64,000 bases of DNA from Candidatus Desulfofervidaceae bacterium. GTDB lineage: Bacteria > Desulfobacterota > Desulfofervidia > Desulfofervidales > Desulfofervidaceae. Each line of letters starts with the position of its first letter. The stretch's first letter is position 1. The notes under the pieces are model-generated. The model saw only the letters and a program-made list of their open reading frames with translations, did no database searches and was not told where the DNA came from. Positions 44,955 to 54,873 of the stretch are shown in pieces. The stretch covers positions 62,001 to 126,000 of the forward strand of contig JALWFG010000021.1 in assembly GCA_027038965.1 (NCBI GenBank), given 5' to 3'. The translations under genes and the position numbers were made by a program.

Positions 44955-46091
44955 ATGAACAAAATGAATAAAGAATTTTATATGAAGCGAGCCCTCAAGT
45001 TGGCCAAAAAGGGACTAGGGCGCACTTCGCCCAACCCTATAGTCGGTGCAGTCATTGTCAAAGACGGTCTTATTATCGGTGAAGGTTATCATAAAAGGGC
45101 TGGTCTGCCTCATGCAGAAATAGAGGCTATCAGAGCCGCGGGAGAAAAGACAAAGGGGGCAGACTTATATGTCACCCTTGAACCCTGTAATCACTACGGG
45201 CGCACTCCACCCTGTACTGAGGCCATTTTGAAAGCAGGGATAAAACGGGTGTTTGTAGGCATGCGTGACCCCAATCCACGGGTAAGGGGAGGAGGGGTTG
45301 AGTATTTAAGAAGTAAAGGAGTTGAAGTAGAAACCGGGATTTTAGAAAAAGAATGTCAACGTTTAAATGAAGTATTTATTAAGTATATCACTACAGGACT
45401 GCCCTTTGTTAGCCTTAAACTGGCCGCTACTTTAGATGGCAAGATTGCCCTCGCTAACGGAGAGGCAAAATGGATTACTAATGAAAAATCCCGCCGTTTT
45501 GTTCATCGTCTCAGGGATATATACGATGCGATTTTGGTGGGTATCGGTACAGTGTTAAAGGATAATCCTTCTTTAACCACGCGATTGCCTGGTAAAAAGG
45601 GGAAAGACCCCGTGCGCATTATTCTGGATACACATCTCCGTATTCCCTTAGAGGCCAAGTTGCTACACCTTCACTCTAAGGCTCCAACTTTGATTGTCGC
45701 TGGCCCGAATGCGTCAGACAAAAAAAAAATAGAGGCGCTTAAAAATCTAGGAGCAGAAGTGGTAGTAGTAAATCTAGAAAATGGACAAATATCTTTAACC
45801 GAGTTATTGAAGATATTGGGAAAAAGGCAAATTACTTCGCTGCTAGTAGAGGGAGGAGCAAAGGTAGCAGCCAGTTTTCTTGGTCAGAGATTGGTGGATA
45901 AGGCCTATTTCTTCTATGCACCCAAGGTATTTGGTGGGAAGCATATTTCTATGATCTCAGATTTGAGTATTACTTCAATGGAGGAGGTAATTTCTTTTAA
46001 AGAACTTACTATAAAGCGATTTAGTAATGATATTTTAGTAATAGGCTATCCTATCTACTCAATGAAAGAAGCTGATTTGAATTCCAATTGA
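44955..46091 (+). CDS. ribD: Bifunctional riboflavin deaminase/reductase
   Basis: This 378-residue enzyme performs steps two and three of riboflavin synthesis. The N-terminal deaminase has zinc ligands in LPHAEIEAIRAAG and EPCNHYGRTPPCTEAI. The reductase follows with FVSLKLAATLDGKIA, AILVGIGTVLKDNPSLTTR and LLVEGGAKVAASFL. Length and domain order are standard. GGAG lies 10 bases upstream of ATG 44955. The other rib genes are not in the window. Confidence 0.95.
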   Translation: MNKMNKEFYMKRALKLAKKGLGRTSPNPIVGAVIVKDGLIIGEGYHKRAGLPHAEIEAIRAAGEKTKGADLYVTLEPCNHYGRTPPCTEAILKAGIKRVFVGMRDPNPRVRGGGVEYLRSKGVEVETGILEKECQRLNEVFIKYITTGLPFVSLKLAATLDGKIALANGEAKWITNEKSRRFVHRLRDIYDAILVGIGTVLKDNPSLTTRLPGKKGKDPVRIILDTHLRIPLEAKLLHLHSKAPTLIVAGPNASDKKKIEALKNLGAEVVVVNLENGQISLTELLKILGKRQITSLLVEGGAKVAASFLGQRLVDKAYFFYAPKVFGGKHISMISDLSITSMEEVISFKELTIKRFSNDILVIGYPIYSMKEADLNSN

Positions 46092-46139
46092 AGTAGAATA
46101 CCACCCTCAATTATCAATCACCTCACCTATCAGCTAAAC

Positions 46140-46168
46140 TTGTTGCTTTTCCAAAATAGCTGTGTTAT
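46140..46168 (+). promoter_or_regulatory. Possible promoter of the phasin-ubiB pair
   Basis: TTGTTG (46140-46145) and TGTTAT (46163-46168) are spaced by 17 bases, about 45 bases before the start of the phasin-like gene. Both boxes deviate from consensus. Confidence 0.4.
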
Positions 46169-46212
46169 TTTTTAAAAGTGAGAATTAAAGAAATAGAAAT
46201 AAGGAGGGGAAA

Positions 46213-46530
46213 ATGCTAGAAGCTGTAAAAAAGGGATTTTATATGGGGCTTGGCCTACTTTTGGTAACCAAAGAAAGAGCAGAAAGTTTAATTGATGATT
46301 TAGTGAAAAAGGGAGAAATCTCTCAAAAGGAAGGGGAGGAATTTGTCAAAGAACTTACTAAAAAATCCGAAGAGGCACAACAGGAATTTCAGAAGAAGAT
46401 AGAAACGGTTGTTACCCAAGCAATTCAAAAGCTGGATTTACCAACCAAAACTGATTTGGAGGAAATTATTAGGCGGTTGGAGAACATAGAACGGCAACTA
46501 GAAGGAAGCAAGAAAGACACCGTTAAATAA
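46213..46530 (+). CDS. Phasin/PhaF-like helical protein
   Basis: This 105-residue protein is related to the small polyhydroxyalkanoate-granule/phasin-like family common in anaerobes: AVKKGFYMGLGLLLVTKERAE, then a charged amphipathic helix with LIDDLVKKGEISQKEGEEF and a C-terminal coiled-coil. In these organisms it nearly always precedes an AarF/UbiB kinase, as here (one-base TAATG overlap). True granule binding is unproven, as no PHA genes are nearby. AAGGAGGGG ribosome site. Confidence 0.8.
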   Translation: MLEAVKKGFYMGLGLLLVTKERAESLIDDLVKKGEISQKEGEEFVKELTKKSEEAQQEFQKKIETVVTQAIQKLDLPTKTDLEEIIRRLENIERQLEGSKKDTVK

Positions 46531-48218
46531 TGTTTTCTCTTAAAAAATTACACACTATAGGGCGCACATATAGGCACTTTCGTCGCTATCAGCAAATTCT
46601 GAGCGTTTTAATTAAGTATGGATTTAGCGACATTTTGCAACAGTTACGTCTTTATCAAGCCCTTAAAGGTAGAATAAGGTCATCTCCTAAACAAAAAGAT
46701 GTTATTCAATTAACCCGTTATGAACGCATCCGGCTGGCCCTAGAAGAACTTGGCCCTACGTTTATCAAATTAGGTCAACTTTTAAGTACTCGACCAGATC
46801 TTGTTCCTCCAAGTTTGGCCCAGGAGTTATCAAAGCTTCAAGACAAAGTTCCTCCATTTTCCTTTGAGCAGGTCCGAGAGATAATTGAAGGTGATTTAAA
46901 TCAGCCTTTAGATAAGGTATTTTCTGAATTTGATCCGCGCCCTATAGCAGCCGCTTCCTTGGGACAAGTCCACCGTGCTAGGTTGAAAAACGGGCAGGAA
47001 GTGGCAGTCAAGGTTCAAAGACCAAATATTAGGCGCACCATAGAGGTAGACCTAGAAATTATGCTTTATCTGGCTACATTGCTCCAAAGGCACGTGGTAG
47101 AAGCAGAGTATTATAATCCGGTAGGAATTGTTAAAGAATTTTCTAAAACCATTGTCAAAGAGCTGGATTACATATTAGAAGCGGCAAACGTAGAACGATT
47201 TGCCAGAAACTTTAAAAATGATCCTACCATTCATGTCCCTCAAACATATCGTGAATATACAACCGAAAGAGTGCTTGTAATGGAGTATATTAGAGGGATA
47301 AAAATTTCAGAAATAGACAGGTTAAAGAAGGAAGGATATGATTGCCATCTATTGGCCAGGCAGGGGGCTAACCTCATTTTAAAACAGATATTTGAGTTTA
47401 ATTTTTTCCATGGAGACCCACATCCTGGGAATATATTCGTTCTTCCTGGAAATGTAATTTGCTTCTTGGACTATGGGATGATGGGGCGAATAGACGAAGA
47501 AACAAAGGAAATCCTAGCCCTTTTTGTTCGCTCCTTTGTAGAAAGAGATGTCGGGGAAACTACCCGCTGGCTTTTGAAATTATATCCAGCCGATAAGGTA
47601 GAAATGCGGGAACTTAAGCTTGATGTTTGGGAGCTTATTGATCAATATCATGGCGTTCCTCTTAAGCAAATAGAACTAAGGCGCCTTTTTCGTCAGGCAT
47701 TATATATAGTAGAAAAACACCGCTTAAGGGTCCCTCCTGACTTATTCCTGTTAAATAAGGCCTTGGTTGCCTTAGAGGGTTTGGGTAAGTCCCTTGACCC
47801 GGATTTTGATGCCATTAGTGCCATTGAGCCCTTTATTAAACGATTAATAGCCCAAAAGTATAGTCCTTGGGCAGTGGCTCAAAAATGGCATCGGGGCGTT
47901 GAAAATTTAATGCGCATTTTTCAAATCCTGCCTCAAGAATTTCAAGAAATTATAACCCTTTTAAAAAAGGGAGAAATCAACGTTAAGTTAGAGCACATTA
48001 AGCTCGACTTATTAATTGCCAAACTTGATCGCATCAGTAATCGTTTGGCCTTTGCTATTATTGCGGCGGCATTAATCGTAGGTTCGGCATTAATTACCAT
48101 TGCCAATATCCCCCCTTTTATATTAGGTATCCCTGTAATTGGATTCTTGGGATTTTTAATTGCAGGTTTTATGGGATTATGGCTTCTTATTGCCATTTTT
48201 CGCTCAGGCAAATTTTAA
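46530..48218 (+). CDS. UbiB/AarF (ABC1) atypical kinase
   Basis: This 562-residue membrane-associated kinase-like ATPase has the KxGQ motif in FIKLGQLLSTRPDLVPPSLA, the nucleotide-binding Lys in VAVKVQRP, HGDPHPGNIFV and the metal Asp in DYGMMG. Two membrane helices sit at the extreme C-terminus (AIIAAALIVGSALITIA; GFLIAGFMGLWLLIAIF). The family supports ubiquinone or other isoprenoid quinone synthesis; here it presumably acts on menaquinone or lipid extraction. Coupled to the phasin-like gene. Confidence 0.93.
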   Translation: MFSLKKLHTIGRTYRHFRRYQQILSVLIKYGFSDILQQLRLYQALKGRIRSSPKQKDVIQLTRYERIRLALEELGPTFIKLGQLLSTRPDLVPPSLAQELSKLQDKVPPFSFEQVREIIEGDLNQPLDKVFSEFDPRPIAAASLGQVHRARLKNGQEVAVKVQRPNIRRTIEVDLEIMLYLATLLQRHVVEAEYYNPVGIVKEFSKTIVKELDYILEAANVERFARNFKNDPTIHVPQTYREYTTERVLVMEYIRGIKISEIDRLKKEGYDCHLLARQGANLILKQIFEFNFFHGDPHPGNIFVLPGNVICFLDYGMMGRIDEETKEILALFVRSFVERDVGETTRWLLKLYPADKVEMRELKLDVWELIDQYHGVPLKQIELRRLFRQALYIVEKHRLRVPPDLFLLNKALVALEGLGKSLDPDFDAISAIEPFIKRLIAQKYSPWAVAQKWHRGVENLMRIFQILPQEFQEIITLLKKGEINVKLEHIKLDLLIAKLDRISNRLAFAIIAAALIVGSALITIANIPPFILGIPVIGFLGFLIAGFMGLWLLIAIFRSGKF

Positions 48219-48234
48219 TTGGTTAATAATTAAC

Positions 48235-48318
48235 CTTCGATATTTCTATTCCCGTTTGCTCTGAAATAGTGAGAAAACTAGCTGAATTTGTAGATAAAAA
48301 CGGGAAGCAGAAACGAAG
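48235..48318. repeat. Long imperfect inverted repeat between convergent genes
   Basis: The left arm is 48235-48257 and the right arm 48298-48318. The inner 9 bases, TTCCCGTTT against AAACGGGAA, are perfect, and the outer CTTCG and TTTCT blocks are also complementary with short offsets. The spacer is about 40 bases. Just before lies a 15-base palindrome, GGTTAATAATTAACC (48221-48235). Could be a bidirectional terminator, a small RNA or a MITE-like element; ubiB and tsaB converge on it. Confidence 0.5.
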
Positions 48319-48364
48319 ATACTTATCAAGGCCATTTTTTGGAAAAACTGCGATGGGCGTAAGG

Positions 48365-49042
48365 TCAATAATTTAATTCTGCGTCCGAAGGGCGGATATA
48401 AAAAGGTGTCAGTTGAGCTGGGTGAAAATCCCCTCCTTTTTTGAAAATCTTAAGGGCTAACCGGGCTACTCCTTGAGGGTAGATACGCTGGAGGTGTTCA
48501 GGGGCTAAAAGGCATCGTTCTTTCATCTTTTGAGAGATTAAGTCCTTATATATTTTTACGCCCGTCCCTGTAAAGATTGTTTTGCGTCTAAGCCCTTTTA
48601 GAAGTTTTTCAGGAATAATAGAGTTATATTCTGAAATCCGAATTACATCACTTCCCCTTGCCTCGTATAGGGCTGTAAATACTTGCTTCTTTCTTGCATC
48701 CAAGATAGGGCATATCAAATAACGGCTGAAGGGGAAATTAGAGGCAAGGGCATCCAAACCATTAATTCCAATTAAGGGTTTGTCTAACGCATAGGCAAGC
48801 CCTTTAGCGGTAGCAACCCCTATCCTCAAGCCTGTAAAACTTCCTGGGCCATGCACCACAGTCAAAAGTTCAACGGAATTCAGTTTTATTTTGGTCCATT
48901 CCAGCAAAGTTTCAATGCCCTTAATTAAACGTTGATTGTGGGTAGTAGGAAGGTTCAAATCCATTTGAGCTATAAGCTCTGTATCTTCTAAAATCCCTAT
49001 ACTTCCCAGATTGGTTGAAGTATCAATGGTTAAAATTTTCAT
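48365..49042 (-). CDS. tsaB: tRNA threonylcarbamoyladenosine protein TsaB
   Basis: This 225-residue protein of the t6A37 tRNA modification complex has MKILTIDTSTNLGSIGI and VVHGPGSFTGLRIGVATAKG, the conserved ASKHA-type motifs of TsaB. A C-terminal region of moderate length (PIYIRPSDAELNY type) is present. It overlaps the rseP stop by 4 bases. TsaC, TsaD and TsaE are not seen in the window. Confidence 0.93.
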   Translation of the reverse strand: MKILTIDTSTNLGSIGILEDTELIAQMDLNLPTTHNQRLIKGIETLLEWTKIKLNSVELLTVVHGPGSFTGLRIGVATAKGLAYALDKPLIGINGLDALASNFPFSRYLICPILDARKKQVFTALYEARGSDVIRISEYNSIIPEKLLKGLRRKTIFTGTGVKIYKDLISQKMKERCLLAPEHLQRIYPQGVARLALKIFKKGGDFHPAQLTPFYIRPSDAELNY

Positions 49043-50160
49043 GGCAAGGCCGTTTTGTTGAATATTCTCAAAATATCATTATACATAACAAGAATCATGA
49101 GTAAAACTAAAATGATAATCCCCATTTTCTGGGTAATTTCAATCGTCTTTGCACTAAAGGGCCTTCTTCTGATGGCCTCAATGGCATACATAAATAGATA
49201 CCCACCATCCAGAACAGGCAGGGGAAAAAGATTAATGATGCCAAGATTGATTGAAATCAAGGCGGCAAAGGAAAACAGAGCTGCTACCCCAGCCTTTGCC
49301 TCTTGGGTCGTAAGCTGAACGATCCCTATAGGGCCAACCAACATCCTAAACGATAGCTTTCCTAAAATGAGGTTTTTTAATGTAATGAGCGTCAATTTAA
49401 TTGTCATCCAGGTTTGTTCTGTCCCTTCTATTAAGGCCCTAAACGGACTAACCTTTTCAATTTTTATTGTTCCTGCAGCGGTTATCCCAATAATAGGCTT
49501 TTTAATTTTATCTCCTAATAAAGTTTGGATTTCCTGAATTTGTGGCTTGACTGTGAGTTCCAGAATTTCATTCTTTCTTTTTATGCGAAGACGGATTGGA
49601 CGTTGGCCATGTTTCTTAATCTCTAAAGCCAATTGTTCCCAACTTGAAATATTTTGACCATCAATGGCCAAAATAATATCTCCCTTTTTGAGCCCTGCTT
49701 GGGCTGCAGGGGAGTTTTGTTGAACATTCCCAATTTGGGGCAACATTATAGGTTTACCTGCAAAAGCAAAGATAAGGATGAAAATGAACAAGGCAAATAA
49801 CAAGTTGAAAAGGGGGCCTCCCAACACAATAAGAGACCTCTTCCAAACAGACTGGTAGCTAAAGGCCCTTCGTTTGTCAGGTTCGGGGATAAACTCTAGC
49901 GGAGATTCGCCTAGCAATTTGACATAGCCTCCTAATGGAAAGGCAGAAATGACATATTCAGTTTCTCCCCATCGCTTACTTATTACCTTTGGGCCAAAAC
50001 CTAAAGAAAAGGTTTTTACGCTAACGCCACAAAATCTGGCCATGAGGAAATGGCCCCATTCGTGAACAAAAATCAAAAGACCTAAGATAATAATTGTCCA
50101 AATAACAGCCAATGCAACCCTCCAATTTTTTTGCAAGAGGTTATAACATAATTTTTTCAT
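49039..50160 (-). CDS. rseP: Site-2 intramembrane metalloprotease RseP
   Basis: This ~373-residue zinc protease has the HExxH motif in LLIFVHEWGHFLMARF, a conserved GFGPKVISKRWGETEY, one PDZ domain (AGLKKGDIILAIDGQNISSW), and the second metal motif in NLFPLPVLDGGYLF. It cleaves membrane-anchored regulators in envelope stress signalling. The frame is open from GTG 50193 but ATG 50160 gives a normal distance to the first helix; neither has a ribosome site. dxr and bamA, common neighbours, are absent. Confidence 0.93.
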   Translation of the reverse strand: MKKLCYNLLQKNWRVALAVIWTIIILGLLIFVHEWGHFLMARFCGVSVKTFSLGFGPKVISKRWGETEYVISAFPLGGYVKLLGESPLEFIPEPDKRRAFSYQSVWKRSLIVLGGPLFNLLFALFIFILIFAFAGKPIMLPQIGNVQQNSPAAQAGLKKGDIILAIDGQNISSWEQLALEIKKHGQRPIRLRIKRKNEILELTVKPQIQEIQTLLGDKIKKPIIGITAAGTIKIEKVSPFRALIEGTEQTWMTIKLTLITLKNLILGKLSFRMLVGPIGIVQLTTQEAKAGVAALFSFAALISINLGIINLFPLPVLDGGYLFMYAIEAIRRRPFSAKTIEITQKMGIIILVLLMILVMYNDILRIFNKTALP

Positions 50161-50186
50161 TTTTACGAGCAGAGAATTTAGGTTTA

Positions 50187-50215
50187 TTGACACATGACTA
50201 ACATCAGCGTATTAT
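50187..50215 (+). promoter_or_regulatory. Promoter of the usp-argG-argH run
   Basis: TTGACA (50187-50192) and TATTAT (50210-50215) are spaced by 17 bases, about 31 bases before ATG 50247, which has a TTAGGAGG ribosome site. The -35 lies in the upstream extension of rseP. Confidence 0.75.
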
Positions 50216-50246
50216 TGCAACATTTAGAGAATGTTAGGAGGTTTTA

Positions 50247-51134
50247 ATGCTAAGTAGAATTCTTTTCCCAACTGATTTCTCTCCTCAGACAGAAAAGCTC
50301 TTAGAAGCCCTGCCTGCCTTTCAAAAAGTGGGAACTAAAGAAGTAATTTTAATTCATGTAGTAAGCCCTATTATAGCCTCAGACTGGCCTGAGCTTGATC
50401 CCAATTTCTTGTTAGACCTTCAAAAAAATGCTCATACAGTCCTTGAAAGCTGGGCCGAAAGACTTGAGAGATTAGGCGTAAAAGTAAAAACAAGAGTGGA
50501 ATTAGGGACCCCCTTTAAAGAGATTTTAAGGGTGGCTGAGGAAGAAGGGGTAAGGCTTATCGTTGTTGGGGCCCATGGGAAGGGATTTATTGCCGGACTT
50601 ATCCTTGGCAGTGTAGCCAATAATGTGGTTAAACACAGCAAAATTCCAGTGCTTGTTTACAAATTGAAGGCAGTTGAGCACTACGATAAGTTTACCTTTC
50701 AATTCTTGAATGAGAGGCTTTTTGAAAAAATCCTTTTTCCCACTGATTGGTCTCCTTGTGCCATGAGTGCCGTTCAATATCTATTACAGATGGCAACAGA
50801 GGATACCAAAGAAGTTCTCATCTGTCGAATTATCGATGAGGATAAGATAAAGGATGTTACTGAAGAAAAACTGGCAGAGATATTAAAAGAGAATGAGCAG
50901 AACTTAGTTCAACTAAAAAGAGACTTAGAGACCTATAATTTAAAGATCACGCCTATCTTAAAAATAGGTAAGCCTGCCTTAGAAATTACAAAGATTGCCG
51001 AAGAGGAAGGGGCATCTTTAATTATCATGGGGCATCATGGAAGGGGTTTTTTTAAGGGAATGCTTTTAGGGAGTGTTTCGACAAAAGTGCTTGAAATGAG
51101 CAAACAACCAGTATTTTTAGTAAGAGGGGAGTAA
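50247..51134 (+). CDS. Tandem universal stress protein
   Basis: This 295-residue protein has two Usp domains. Each starts with a beta strand and Asp ([26 protein letters not shown]) and ends with the ATP-binding G-x2-G-x9-G pattern ([38 protein letters not shown]). Such proteins bind ATP and respond to stress. It stands directly before argG with a 2-base gap, an unusual partner, and the promoter at 50187 probably drives all three genes. Confidence 0.9.
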   Translation: MLSRILFPTDFSPQTEKLLEALPAFQKVGTKEVILIHVVSPIIASDWPELDPNFLLDLQKNAHTVLESWAERLERLGVKVKTRVELGTPFKEILRVAEEEGVRLIVVGAHGKGFIAGLILGSVANNVVKHSKIPVLVYKLKAVEHYDKFTFQFLNERLFEKILFPTDWSPCAMSAVQYLLQMATEDTKEVLICRIIDEDKIKDVTEEKLAEILKENEQNLVQLKRDLETYNLKITPILKIGKPALEITKIAEEEGASLIIMGHHGRGFFKGMLLGSVSTKVLEMSKQPVFLVRGE

Positions 51135-51136
51135 GA

Positions 51137-52339
51137 ATGAAAAGAAATATTAGTAAGGTTGTCTTAGCCTATTCTGGAGGACTTGATACCTCAGTAATTT
51201 TGAAATGGCTTAAAGAGAAATATAAATGTGAGGTTATTGCCTATGTGGCCGATGTAGGACAAGAAGAAGAACTCCAGGGGTTAGAACAAAAGGCCAAGGC
51301 TACTGGAGCAGATAAGTTTTATCTAGTTGATTTGAAAGAAGAGTTTGTAAGAGACTTTGTCTTTCCTGCCTTTAAGGCCAATGTAGTTTATGAGGCAGGG
51401 TATCTTTTAGGTACGGCTTTAGCTCGACCAGTCATCGCCAAAAAACAGGTAGAGATTGCCCTCAAGGAAAATGCCGATGCAGTAGCCCATGGTGCCACTG
51501 GCAAGGGTAATGATCAAGTGCGATTTGAATTGACATACATGGCCTTGGCCCCACATTTAAAGGTTATTGCTCCCTGGCGAGAGTGGGAATTTCAAGGCAG
51601 AACTGATTTAATTGCCTACGCCCAAAAGACAAAAATTCCAGTAGAGGCAACCCCAGAAAAACCTTATAGTATGGATAGAAATATCCTTCACATTAGCTAT
51701 GAAGGAGGGATTTTGGAGAATCCGTGGGAGGCACCTCCTGAAGATATATTTAAGCTTACGGTTTCTCCTCAGAAGGCCCCCGATGAACCTGAAGAAATAG
51801 TTATTGGTTTTGAGAAAGGGGTCCCGGTAACGGTAAATGGAGAATCTTTTTCTCCTGCAGCTTTGCTTGATTATTTGAACAAAATTGGTGGCAGACACGG
51901 AATAGGAAGACTTGATATTGTAGAAAACCGGTTTGTAGGGATTAAATCCCGAGGGGTGTATGAAACTCCAGGAGGAACTATTTTAAGGATTGCTCATCAG
52001 GCCCTTGAAACCATTACTATGGATAGGGAAGTGATGCACCTTCGGGATAGTTTGGTTTCTCGCTATGCCGAATTGATTTATTATGGTTTCTGGTTTTCTC
52101 CAGAGAGAGAAGCGCTTCAGGCCTTTATTGATAAAACTCAAGAAAATGTTACAGGTGAAGTAAGGCTTAAACTTTACAAAGGCCAATGTGTGGTTTTGGG
52201 CAGAAGGTCTCCGTGTAGCCTTTACAGCCCAGAATTGGCCACCTTTGAAACAGGCAAAGGTTACACTCCCAAAGATGCTGAGGGTTTTATCAGATTGCAT
52301 GGCTTAAGACTCCAAATGTGGCATAAGAGGAGAGGATAA
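51137..52339 (+). CDS. argG: Argininosuccinate synthase
   Basis: This 400-residue enzyme joins citrulline and aspartate with ATP. Markers: [18 protein letters not shown] (PP-loop), [50 protein letters not shown] and [17 protein letters not shown]. Length is typical of the type 1 enzyme. GGGGAG lies 8 bases upstream of ATG 51137. The stop shares a base with the argH start. Confidence 0.97.
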   Translation: MKRNISKVVLAYSGGLDTSVILKWLKEKYKCEVIAYVADVGQEEELQGLEQKAKATGADKFYLVDLKEEFVRDFVFPAFKANVVYEAGYLLGTALARPVIAKKQVEIALKENADAVAHGATGKGNDQVRFELTYMALAPHLKVIAPWREWEFQGRTDLIAYAQKTKIPVEATPEKPYSMDRNILHISYEGGILENPWEAPPEDIFKLTVSPQKAPDEPEEIVIGFEKGVPVTVNGESFSPAALLDYLNKIGGRHGIGRLDIVENRFVGIKSRGVYETPGGTILRIAHQALETITMDREVMHLRDSLVSRYAELIYYGFWFSPEREALQAFIDKTQENVTGEVRLKLYKGQCVVLGRRSPCSLYSPELATFETGKGYTPKDAEGFIRLHGLRLQMWHKRRG

Positions 52340-53715
52340 TGAGTAAGTTGTGGGGAGGCAGATTTAGTAAAGAAACGTCAGAATTAGTGGAACAATTTAC
52401 TGCCTCTATTCATTTTGATAAACGACTTTATAAACAAGATATTGCAGGAAGCATTGCTCACGTAAAGATGTTAGCCAGACAGAAAATAATTGCTCCTGAA
52501 GAAGCAGAAAGTATTATTAAAGGGCTTAAAGAAATTGAAGATGAAATAAAAAAAGGGCAGTTTGATTTTTTGGTAAAAGATGAAGATATCCATATGGCTA
52601 TTGAAAGAAGACTGCATGAGAAAATCGGGCCCGTGGCGTCCAAACTCCATACTGCTCGCAGTAGAAACGACCAGATTGTGTTAGATATGCGATTATATCT
52701 TAAGGAGCAGATAGAGGAAATTATAACCTTACTTAGAAGATTGATGCTTAGTTTGGTTGAGAAGGCAGAAGCACATGTAGAAACCATTATGCCTGGCTAC
52801 ACCCATTTACAGAGGGCTCAGCCAATTTCTTTAGCTCACCATCTTCTGGCCTATGTACAGATGCTCAAAAGAGACGAGGAAAGGCTTAGGGATTGTTATA
52901 AAAGGGTAGATATTATGCCTTTAGGAAGTGCTGCTTTGGCTGGAACGACTTTTCCCATAGATAGGCATTTTGTGGCCGAACTCTTAGGTTTTTCTAAAGT
53001 GGGTGAAAACAGCATTGATAGTGTAAGCGATCGAGACTTTATTATAGAATTTTTAAGTATCAGTGCCATTATAGCAATGCATTTAAGTCGCATGGCCGAA
53101 GAACTTGTTTTATGGTCGTCTCAAGAGTTTAACTTTATAGAAATAGACGATGCCTTTTGCACTGGGAGCAGCATTATGCCCCAAAAAAAGAACCCTGATA
53201 TAGCTGAACTGGTTCGGGGTAAATCAGGACGGGTTATTGGAAATCTTCTAAGTTTACTTATAGTACTTAAGGGTCTACCATTGGCCTATAATCGAGATTT
53301 GCAAGAAGATAAAGAACCCCTTTTTGACACCATAGATGCCATCAAACCGTCTCTGGAGATTTTGGCCCAATTATGGGTAAATATTACCATAAAGAAGCAA
53401 GACATGTTTCACGCAACTCAGAAAGGATTTCTTTTGGCTACAGATTTGGCTGACTATTTGGCAAAAAAGGGACTTGGTTTTCGGCAAGCCCATCGAGTAG
53501 TAGGGGAAATTGTAAAATACTGCCAAGAACAGGGGAAGGAACTTGAGAATTTAAGTTTGGAAGAAATGCAGCGTTTTTCTCCCTTGATAGAACAGGATGT
53601 CAAAGATGCCTTGGATTTGAAGAAGGCTGTGGCCCGGAGAAACTCTTATGGCGGGACTGGTTTTGAAGAAGTAAAGAGGCAAATAGAAAAAATCAAAGCA
53701 GAGTTATCCTCTTGA
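52339..53715 (+). CDS. argH: Argininosuccinate lyase
   Basis: This 458-residue fumarase/aspartase-superfamily enzyme splits argininosuccinate into arginine and fumarate. Markers: KLWGGRFSKETSELVEQFTA, DEDIHMAIERRLHEKIG, HTARSRNDQIVLDMRLYL, MPGYTHLQRAQPISLAHHL and the catalytic-Ser loop GSSIMPQKKNPD. It is coupled to argG. Its TGA stop lies inside the -35 box of the tRNA promoter. Confidence 0.97.
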   Translation: MSKLWGGRFSKETSELVEQFTASIHFDKRLYKQDIAGSIAHVKMLARQKIIAPEEAESIIKGLKEIEDEIKKGQFDFLVKDEDIHMAIERRLHEKIGPVASKLHTARSRNDQIVLDMRLYLKEQIEEIITLLRRLMLSLVEKAEAHVETIMPGYTHLQRAQPISLAHHLLAYVQMLKRDEERLRDCYKRVDIMPLGSAALAGTTFPIDRHFVAELLGFSKVGENSIDSVSDRDFIIEFLSISAIIAMHLSRMAEELVLWSSQEFNFIEIDDAFCTGSSIMPQKKNPDIAELVRGKSGRVIGNLLSLLIVLKGLPLAYNRDLQEDKEPLFDTIDAIKPSLEILAQLWVNITIKKQDMFHATQKGFLLATDLADYLAKKGLGFRQAHRVVGEIVKYCQEQGKELENLSLEEMQRFSPLIEQDVKDALDLKKAVARRNSYGGTGFEEVKRQIEKIKAELSS

Positions 53716-53740
53716 CAAACTTGAAATTTAAGGCTAATTT
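53712..53740 (+). promoter_or_regulatory. Promoter of the tRNA-Gly/tRNA-Cys pair
   Basis: TTGACA (53712-53717) and TAATTT (53735-53740) are spaced by 17 bases; the start falls near 53747, 12 bases before tRNA-Gly. The argH stop codon TGA is embedded in the -35 hexamer. Confidence 0.7.
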
Positions 53741-53758
53741 AATAGTATCTGAGTTTGA

Positions 53759-53833
53759 GCGGGAATAGCTCAGGGGTAGAGCACCACCTTGCCAAGGTGG
53801 GGGCCGCGGGTTCAAATCCCGTTTCCCGCTCCA
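53759..53833 (+). tRNA. tRNA-Gly (GCC)
   Basis: The acceptor stem GCGGGAA pairs with TTCCCGC, the anticodon arm CCACC/GGTGG encloses loop TTGCCAA with anticodon GCC, and the T-arm carries GGTTCAAATCC. The CCA end is encoded. It is followed 8 bases later by tRNA-Cys. Confidence 0.97.
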
Positions 53834-53841
53834 TTTGTTAT

Positions 53842-53916
53842 GGCGGCATAGCCAAGTGGTAAGGCAGCGGTCTGCAAAACCGCGATTCACCGGTTCGAAT
53901 CCGGTTGCCGCCTCCA
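53842..53916 (+). tRNA. tRNA-Cys (GCA)
   Basis: The acceptor stem GGCGGCA pairs with TGCCGCC, the anticodon arm GCGGT/ACCGC encloses loop CTGCAAA with anticodon GCA, and the T-loop is GTTCGAATC. CCA is encoded. It shares the promoter of tRNA-Gly. Confidence 0.97.
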
Positions 53917-53988
53917 TTCTTCTCAAATCCAAACCTGGTCGGATCAGGAAGGGGTCTTATTATTCCATCGGCAGTCAAATGGAATGTC

Positions 53989-54873
53989 TTATTCTGAAGA
54001 TAGCTGAAACCATATAGGCAAAATAATGGTTATCTTAACTTTTGAGATATTATGGGGTAGGGGAGGAAAGGGAGCTGCATCTTTTATGGCATTAATAGCA
54101 GCTTGGTCTAAGATAGTATAGCCAGAAGTTCTTTTTATCTTCAAACCCAAAAGGCCACCGTTTTTGTCAATTGTAAATTCTGTGATTACCCTTCCTTCTA
54201 TGCCCATTCTACGTGCCATAAATGGGTAGTTTTTACGTGCCTCTATGCGCCGTCTAATTGTATTCAGGTAATTTTTAAGTGACGAATTGGCAATCTGGTT
54301 TGATAATGACTGGTTTTTTGAGACAGAAGCAGGAGAGGATTTTCCTTTGAGTGTTTTTTGAATGGATGACTGGCTGGCAGAAAAAATTTTCTTATTTAAG
54401 TTATGTCTGGGGGCAACTGATGGGAAAGGGCTGGTAGAAGTTTGAGTATTTTTTTCAGCCTTTATAAGCTTAGAGTTATGAACAATTTGTGATTGAATAG
54501 GGGCTTTAGAGATAGGTTTTGGCAATGTAGGTTTGGGCTTAGGCCTTTTCATTTTAGTGGTCCTTTCCAATCTATCAACCGGTTTTAGTTTGGGCTTCTT
54601 TAGTTTGGGTTTGAGTTTGGGTTTTGATTTTGGTTTTATTTTGGATTTTGGAGATGTCTTTAAGGGCACCGTTTTTCCTTTATGCTTGACCCTTTTAACC
54701 TTAGACCTTGCCTTTTGGCCTTGGTTGGATAAGGCCTTATAGCTGGTTAGATGGATCTTTATTGAAGATAAAGTCTGAGGAACAGGGATATGAAAAGATA
54801 TGGATTTAATTAAGAACAAATGGAAAATGATTGAAAATGCCAAACAAAGCTTTAAAGAATGTTTTTTTAACAT
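53989..54873 (-). CDS. TonB-family energy transducer
   Basis: This 294-residue protein has an N-terminal membrane anchor ([14 protein letters not shown]), a long periplasmic linker very rich in Lys-Pro (for example [19 protein letters not shown]) and a C-terminal TonB domain ([20 protein letters not shown], then [14 protein letters not shown] and [10 protein letters not shown]). It transfers proton-motive force from ExbBD to outer membrane receptors. It abuts exbD, whose stop codon ends directly before its start. No TonB-dependent receptor is in the window. Confidence 0.88.
   Translation of the reverse strand: MLKKHSLKLCLAFSIIFHLFLIKSISFHIPVPQTLSSIKIHLTSYKALSNQGQKARSKVKRVKHKGKTVPLKTSPKSKIKPKSKPKLKPKLKKPKLKPVDRLERTTKMKRPKPKPTLPKPISKAPIQSQIVHNSKLIKAEKNTQTSTSPFPSVAPRHNLNKKIFSASQSSIQKTLKGKSSPASVSKNQSLSNQIANSSLKNYLNTIRRRIEARKNYPFMARRMGIEGRVITEFTIDKNGGLLGLKIKRTSGYTILDQAAINAIKDAAPFPPLPHNISKVKITIILPIWFQLSSE

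Noticed and set aside
53693-53932. Minus-strand ORF with protein-like text ([20 protein letters not shown])
   Set aside because: It is the antisense of the two tRNA genes, a well-known spurious annotation product.
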